DNA of 64,000 bases from Eucalyptus grandis. Its lineage: Eukaryota; Streptophyta; Magnoliopsida; Myrtales; Myrtaceae. The translations under genes were made by a program, and so were the position numbers. Shown piece by piece: positions 57,803-64,000 of the stretch (position 1 is the stretch's first letter; the number at the start of each line of letters is the position of its first letter). The DNA lies in assembly GCF_016545825.1 (NCBI RefSeq), contig NC_052619.1, positions 28,993,803-29,057,802 on the forward strand. Reading direction: 5' to 3'. A model generated the notes under the pieces. That model was not told where the DNA came from and ran no database searches. It was given only the letters and a program-made list of their open reading frames with translations.

Positions 57803-58945
57803 AGGATGATTGCCCCAATGTACTAATAATTTTTCTTAAATATTGACTATGTTGATGGTGGTGGCACCACGTAAGAAGAAAAGCCTCTTTATCTTGAGAT
57901 AAAGAGATATCCCATGTTATTTTCGAAAAGCTGGGTTTCAGGCCAACACATTGCTCTTAGTGTTGTAGATTAGAACTCGACTGAATGAAATGTCATGCGC
58001 ATCGTTTGTATAACGCATGGTGAAGCATTGCCACTCGAATGTTATCTGTGTTCTTCGTAGTGTTACGTCCCGATTTTGATGAATGGACTAAGTCTCGCGT
58101 GTGCCGGTTTAGACTACAGTGATAGGCGATGGGAGTACGATGATAAGCATATCATATCTCAAACCATTGATTGAATGAGAAAATTTCGAAGCACATAGTT
58201 GGAAAAATATAACAAAACACGACCAGTTAATATGATCCGATATGGATTTTACCCGCATTTTATATTTCTCTTAGGCACTTAGGGTATCCGGTAACTAGTC
58301 CAATATATTCTAATAAACTTGATCTTTATACCTTCTAATGACTTTGTATCGATGTTAATTTGAGTCACCAAACCAACAGAAGATAACATCGTAGTACCGC
58401 TCAAAATAACAAAACCAGACGCTTTTCATGAACTGAATCTGTCCAAGCAAAAGCAGAAAAATTGAAACTGAAACCATTTCTTCTTCTTGTTTGCCACGAG
58501 TGAGGCTAAGACATCTTGACATACCAAACCACGTCGCATCAATATCACCATTCACACACTAATTTGGTCCGTATAACATGAGTCACAGTACTCCAACTCC
58601 TTCTAGGATATCTATGTGAAAAAAAGGGCCAATGGAAGAAGGAAAAACAAGTAAAGCCGACCATTCAGAACTTCACTGAGTTGCTTGCTTAACTACTTGA
58701 AAAATACGTGGAAAAACAACATTCATCTATAAAAGATATACTCGGTGAATATGCACATCGCCTGAACGTATAAAAAGAAGAAACTACACCGGCAATGCTG
58801 TCCGCTCAGCACGTTACCATCATCAACTCCGAACCAGAAACTGGTCTCGCCTCCAGCCACAAAGATATGTAAGCCAATGAAAGAATGATCAAGAAGATAG
58901 ATGATATACACAGATCCTTTATTTTTTTCCTCGTGAAAAACACCA
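57803..58945. other. Intergenic and likely GH43 3' untranslated region
   Basis: 58700-58945 is probably the 3' untranslated region of the minus-strand GH43 gene. Minus-strand open frames at 58355-58555 and 58723-59070 are not recognised and are most likely chance. The rest shows no gene or element. Confidence 0.45.
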
Positions 58946-61900
58946 TTACTTTGTTGACGAACTCGACCCATTAGGAAGCCTCCACTTCCTATGCCAATAG
59001 ATCGACACCCTCGCCCATAAAGGAAACCCAAAACTGTACTCGAGGGGTCCATCCACAGGACCCCCGACAAGCAAAGGAAGCCATACGTACCTAGAGTCCC
59101 TCAACTCAGCTGGATTCCACCTATCTGCCATGAAGATGAAAGCACCGGGTTGACCGGGCATTGGAATGACAAATGTACTTTGAGCTAAAAATGTGGTGAG
59201 CTGAAACATTTTTTTCCCGCCTATGCATGGATTCCCAATGGTCTCCCAAGGTCCCATAATTGATTCCGCCGCATGGGCCATTGCCTCGTTTGGAGCCCAA
59301 CCGGTGCACCCAGACGTGATCATGTAATAAGTCCCTTCGTGCTTAAACAATGCTGGAGCTTCCCGATGCTGTCCCACGAGTATCCTTCTCATGTCATTGA
59401 CCACATCGAGATAATCCTCGGTGAGGGGTCCGACATGTAGAACGCTATTATTTTCTGAGGAATACATGACATAAGCTATGCCATCATCATCTTTGAATAT
59501 GGTCATGTCCCTACTATCAAACCCATGGGGCCGTTTGCTATAGAGATAATTGAAGGGGCCAGTAGGGTAGTCACTTGTGGCAATACCCACAGCAGCCTTG
59601 GTGTAGTTAGCATTGTCAATGTGCATCCACATCACATACTTCCCAGTCTTCTCATTGTAAATCACCTTTGGCCTTTCGAGGACTTTGGACTTGTGAAGAT
59701 CGTGGGTCTCGTTTGTTTCTGTAGCTGCCAGAACAATCCCTTCATTCTTCCATGTCCATAAGTCCTTGGATGAGTAACATCCGACTCCTAACACATCGAC
59801 CTGCATTTAACCCAAAGTCAAGACCTAAGATAAACTTTCTACAATTATCTAGCAGGAGCACACTGAACACCGAACAAAGTAATTACATGGCACGATAGGA
59901 CATTGGCACTTCGTATAATGGATATGAGCTTGTAAAGCAAAATATCAAGTAACGCATCAAGTAACACGGATGTTCAACCACATGTTTGATATGTACCGCT
60001 CATCAACCAAAAAGTGCAATTTGAGGCTGCTGTGAGGTGTGAGAGGAACAAATAGATCCTTATAAAGGTGAAATCATCACTTTCACTGATAGAGAATATA
60101 GAGAACCCAACAACTGTGGTCAGGCTATCCTTCAGCATTCCGTTTCCAGCAGAAGCACTTATTCTTTGAAATTCATTATTGCACGTGCACAACAAGCTAC
60201 CGTAACACAAGAAAACCACACCTCTGGCAAAGTCGTGTTCAAAAAAGAGAGGACAAAGAATTTCAAAAAATGCAGATTTCGAAAAACATTGACTCAATTA
60301 TACATCACCAGAATTGGGACTCCCGTCTCCTGTTCATGAAGAATATTAAGTCATGGCAGAGTTGATGTGTGACCAAAAATTGTTTAAGAGATGACAAATG
60401 CTCAAGAAACTGCAATGTCTGAAATCTACTGGTTTATTTCGACAATAACACGTGAGAATTCACCAACAGACATAATATTACCAAATTCCAACGTCCCACC
60501 AACAGTAATGAAATGCCACATACTTTCTCAAAGAAAAATTGGGTGGATGAATTATCAAGGACCAAGGTAGTAATCCAACCATAAGGCTACATTTGTAAGG
60601 ATCATTTTACTTCAAAAATGCTTTTGATTAGGTCACTTTACTATTCAAATGAGATTATTCAAGTCTCCAATATTTTTCCTGTAAACATTGACTAAAAGTT
60701 GACATGTCAAATGCAGCGCTTCATCTTTGTTCCATCTTGCATGCCACCATGCTTTCCATCATTTTTTCAACAAGAAAATAAAAAAGTGGGGGCAAAGAAA
60801 GAAAAGAAGAAAGTGAAGGACCCTATGAAAACCATTATAAAGAAAAGAACCTGATTGATATCTTTAAGTGACAATCACCGTAAGGAAAGTAGTGCAAAAG
60901 TCAAATGACCATGAGGAAATAGGCATAGTTGTGCCATAAAAAGGATAACCGGCAAGCTGTCCAAAAGGCTGGCATATACAGATTAAACTTATTGCAGTTG
61001 ACCAGCAACTTCTGTACATATGACACTGATGAAAGTTCTTGACATGTGCAGGGGATTACATCTGTTAAGCGAGCCATCTTCTGCATGTGCATTCAGAGTT
61101 TGAAGAAAAACCATAAGAGAAGTTTGCCGTGAATGGTAGAGCAAAGACACCAAGTTGTCTAAGATTGACTTTTTACTTTTTGTTTTTTACTTAATGTAAA
61201 TTATAGCATGTGCATATTGATTTTTTACTTAATCACAGTATATATAGACTTACCTATAATTTCTTCATAATTTTCTGAAACTAAAATAAAATTTTAAATC
61301 TTGGCGGGAGAGCCAAAAAAAAAACTTTTTGCTTATTTTTAAGGTAAACAAACAGGCCCCTAAAGAACTCTATGTCAACAGATGGCTCTGGCTCTTCTAT
61401 CAGAACATGTTTTGTCAAGAATCATGGGGTAATAGTGGCAATGTGTTCCATTTCCCACAGTGTTCTCATCTCCCCAAAGTTTATATCCTTCAGCATCACT
61501 TCTTTTCCAGGGAGTGACAAAAGACACTAACACTTCAAGACAAGCAAACACGCCGTACAACAGAAATAGGATGTGGCTTATCATGAATTAAGAAGAAAAG
61601 CCACTCAGAGGATGCATAAAGTTAGCATAAAAAAGACTGACTAAGAGAAAAGCGAAGCACTCTCGTTAAGCTATGAGGAATTACCCACCAATCTTTCTAA
61701 TTTTCATGAATCAAACACCCAACTCAGTGCCTCAAGGATGATTGGCGAACAATAGTAATAACTTACAAGTACAGAAAATAGCCACGAGTTCAAGATCCTG
61801 GAACTTACCCTTGCTGCTCCTTTTTTGTGGGCATGGTATGTAGGCCCGTCCTTATACTCTCCGTACCAGTAATATGTCCCTGATCTCTCATCATACAGGA

Positions 61901-62369
61901 TCCCACCACCATGAGCCTGAATGGGATTTCCCTCAGTATCTAGCCATACTCTACCCGGAAAGTAGTAAAAACTGTCATTTCCTGCACTATTCATTGGATC
62001 GATTGCAGTTCTCTTGTCTGGGAAAAAGACATGCCTAATTTGGGATTTCTTATCAAGAAACTCATCAACTATAGGGTGAGTTTTCCTATTTCTACTTTTG
62101 TTCTTAGGGGCGTGTGATGAACGCTTCCCTTTAGGCTGAGGAATTTGAAAATTGTCCTCCTCAACCGTCTCAAGTTCAAGATATACAGGACGGTTACTTG
62201 TTCGCAAATGGTTCCCTTCGTTTGCGGCATCTTTTTGACGACATACTGAGATCAGATGAAGCAGAACAAGACAGCCCATGAAGCTCCATACTATAGCGAA
62301 GGCAGAACATCTGCTTCCTGCATTGGAATGCAAAGTAGTTGGTTTCCGGTATTTGTTCCTCATCCCCAT
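58946..62369 (-). CDS. GH43: Glycoside hydrolase family 43 protein, Golgi exo-beta-1,3-galactosidase type
   Basis: Plant GH43 proteins of this type trim beta-1,3-galactan on arabinogalactan proteins in the Golgi and affect cell-wall expansion. Two exons join in phase on the minus strand: 62369-61809 (187 codons, donor GTAAGT) and 59800-58946 (acceptor AAATGCAG, 284 codons plus stop), 471 residues in all; a 2-kb intron separates them. The N-terminus has a short basic start, then one membrane span (about residues 23-42, FAIVWSFMGCLVLLHLISV) typical of a type II Golgi protein, a charged stem, and the five-bladed propeller. The propeller opens with IQAHGGGILYDERSGTYYW and YGEYKDGPTYHAH, and continues with GVGCYSSKDLWTWKNEG, VLERPKVIYNEKTGKYVMWM, DSRDMTIFKDDDGIAYVMYS, HREAPALFKHEGTYYMITSG and STFVIPMPGQPGAFIFMADR. 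The C-terminus is KWRLPNGSSSSTK. The start is the only upstream ATG compatible with the membrane anchor. Exact substrate is inferred from family. Confidence 0.93.
59801..61808 (-). other. Long intron of GH43 gene
   Basis: 2,008 bp between the two coding exons, AT-rich, no nested gene or clear repeat seen. Open frames inside (for example near 59974-60297) are chance. Confidence 0.7.
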
Positions 62370-63640
62370 TTTCTCTTCTGTCTTATCTCCAAATAATGCT
62401 GCAAATGAAAAGGGTAAAAAGGAAATCTATGGAAATACAGCAAAGTGACAAATCATACATCGAGTCAAAACTGATTCATTAGCATAGTTCCTCCACGAAT
62501 GAGATTTCTAACAGATGAGACTGAAAAGACAACGGTTCTAAACCTACCTCATACGCTAAACTAACAGAATGGAGGAACGGGATACTCAAATGAACTTTAA
62601 ACTTGTGTTTTCGGGATTATAAGTGAGATTTAGAATTTAAATTAGTAGTTCACAACGATGTATGAAATTATAACCGATTCATACTGATAATTGGATACGC
62701 CAGTACAGAGAAGCTCGAAATGAAAATGTGAATATCAAAGAAGCTCATCATCGATTTTTCCGAAAGACCGAGGTCATTCCGATTCTAAACAAAACTTAAC
62801 CAGCATAGCCACACAGTCAAATTCAAACAGCATCTCCTGGTCACAAACCAATTCAAAGAACGCCTCAGCCTTGAAACTCTGAATCAGAAACCAATAAAAC
62901 CCTGGTCAACGGACCAAGAAACAAGCACCAGGTCGTTCAAGAATTCCACAAATTTGCATCATGCGAGGACGAGTGTATCTCACGAATCAAAGTTAAAACA
63001 CCAATCTCATCCCACAACCAAAAAAAAAAAAGAAAAAGAAGAAAAAAAAAAGACGATGCAGATTCCATCACTGACCACAGTCAAAACGAAAGGGCCCAAG
63101 AACGGAAACCCAAGTCGAAAGCTCCATACCCGAAAACACCCGCATCACCTGCGACCCGAAATTCGACATGGGTCGTTTCATGCCCGCTCGCTTTCCACTC
63201 CGGTGGTCATGGAACGGCCGAATCACAGCCGGAAACGCTGAATCCGATCGAGTTCTTGAGGACTCTGCAGAGGTTTCGAGAGCTGGCCAAGATGCAACCG
63301 ATGCAGAACGGGGAGGAGATAGCTTAAGAACGAGACGAAGCGAAGGAAGAGTGAGAGAGAGAGAGGGAGGGAGGGAGGGAGAGGGGGCGGTCGTTGGAGG
63401 ATGGGACGCGCCACCGAAAGTCTTCGTTGGGTGATTATTACAGTCTGCGTCGGGCTCGGGGCATCATGGAGGAGGAGGAGGAGGAGGAGGAGGTGGTCTT
63501 GTTGGAAGGGAGGTGCATCTGCTAAAGAGATGGGAGAGTGTGAAATGTTCTGGCAATAATTACGGATGCTTGTCTGCCCTTCTTTTTTGTCATTTGTCTT
63601 ATTTTTCATCTTTCCTAATTTGGCATTAGGAGCACCTAGA
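62370..63640 (-). other. Probable GH43 leader with intron
   Basis: Read on the minus strand, CATTTGCAG/CATTATTTGG (about 62405) looks like an acceptor 35 bp before the ATG; donors such as CGGGTATGG (about 63130) or CAGGTGATG (about 63150) could end a leader exon lying at about 63150-63620. The leader exon would include the GGA/TCC repeat at 63466-63490 and CT/GA tracts at 63350-63390. Open frames on the plus strand here are compositional. Confidence 0.4.
63466..63490. repeat. GGA/TCC trinucleotide repeat
   Basis: About eight GGA units in the presumed GH43 leader region; GAGAGA and GGGA tracts lie close by at 63354-63384. Likely length-variable. Confidence 0.8.
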
Positions 63641-63653
63641 CACACACACACAC

Positions 63654-63662
63654 ATTTATATA
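63654..63662 (-). promoter_or_regulatory. Candidate TATA box of the GH43 gene
   Basis: Minus strand TATATAAAT next to a CA/GT microsatellite (63640-63654). It sits about 1.3 kb before the ATG, consistent with a leader containing an intron. Confidence 0.4.
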
Positions 63663-64000
63663 ATTTCTCCGTCCTTAATTTTTAAGAATAATGCTAAGAA
63701 TTTTAAAGTCAAATTATAAAATTAATATACTGAGTATTATTACGATAACCCACTTATTATATTATTTAACTTTGTTGTAATCAAGTGCTGGTTTTATCAT
63801 CTCTTTACAGGTTGGATCACTTCATTTTTATATCTTTCATCTCATTTGTGTTGAAGTGCATGATTTCTTTTCTTTTTCCCTCTTTTGATAATGTGGGTAA
63901 TCGAATCTTGTAAGTCCCCATGAGTACGTTTGTCCATGTGTATTAGGCAAGATTCCATTCACACGTTTTCCGTAATCTATGTTTTAAAGCGTTGATAAAT
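63663..64000. other. Right-edge intergenic sequence
   Basis: AT-rich; no gene, element or RNA seen up to the window edge. It would be the distal promoter of the GH43 gene. Confidence 0.5.

Noticed and set aside
1..64000. CRISPR array, bacterial operons or phage-like systems
   Set aside because: No regularly spaced direct repeats with unique spacers, no ribosome-binding-site-led gene runs; the sequence is plant nuclear DNA.

Overview
This window is nuclear DNA from a flowering plant, most likely a eudicot. The evidence is intron-split genes with GT-AG junctions, plant-specific gene families, long AT-rich intergenic stretches and dense DNA-transposon, LINE and SINE debris. I cannot name the species from sequence alone.

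Five confident protein genes and one small uncertain gene fill about a third of the window. From left to right they are: (1) the 5' part of a BTB/POZ-TAZ scaffold gene on the minus strand, cut by the left edge (1-1465, leader to about 2450); (2) a D5-type cyclin on the plus strand (19056-20602); (3) condensin II subunit CAP-G2 on the plus strand (33828-39706); (4) plastid-type APS kinase on the plus strand (49953-54267); (5) a short unrecognised membrane protein on the minus strand (57231-57479); (6) a Golgi-type GH43 exo-beta-1,3-galactosidase on the minus strand (58946-62369). They are independent genes with no operon-like relation. CYCD5 and CAP-G2 both act in the cell cycle and chromosomes, but they lie 13 kb apart with a transposon cluster between them, so I read no functional link.

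The space between genes is mostly mobile-element material. 3.4-7 kb holds three diverged copies of one segment, a 424-bp inverted-repeat element and a poly(T)-containing insertion with a 14-bp target duplication. 9.2-10.4 kb is a decayed LINE split by a short terminal-inverted-repeat element. 11.2-12.2 kb is a hAT-type element with a perfect 8-bp target duplication. 13-16 kb carries foldback elements. 23.2-32.9 kb is a nested cluster: one LINE (reverse transcriptase, zinc-binding and RNase H parts) broken by a Harbinger-like element, by a 4.9-kb hAT with transposase remnants that itself carries a SINE, and by a third GC-cored element. 41-45.5 kb has further terminal-repeat elements.

The most useful caution for a reader is that the GC-rich first exons of both CYCD5 and CAP-G2 carry single-base frame breaks, three of them in CAP-G2. 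They sit in or beside short G or C runs, while the remaining exons are intact. This may be assembly error in GC-rich runs, or real damage. I found no CRISPR array, bacterial-type operon, rRNA or convincing functional tRNA gene, and nothing that clearly amounts to an undescribed biological system.
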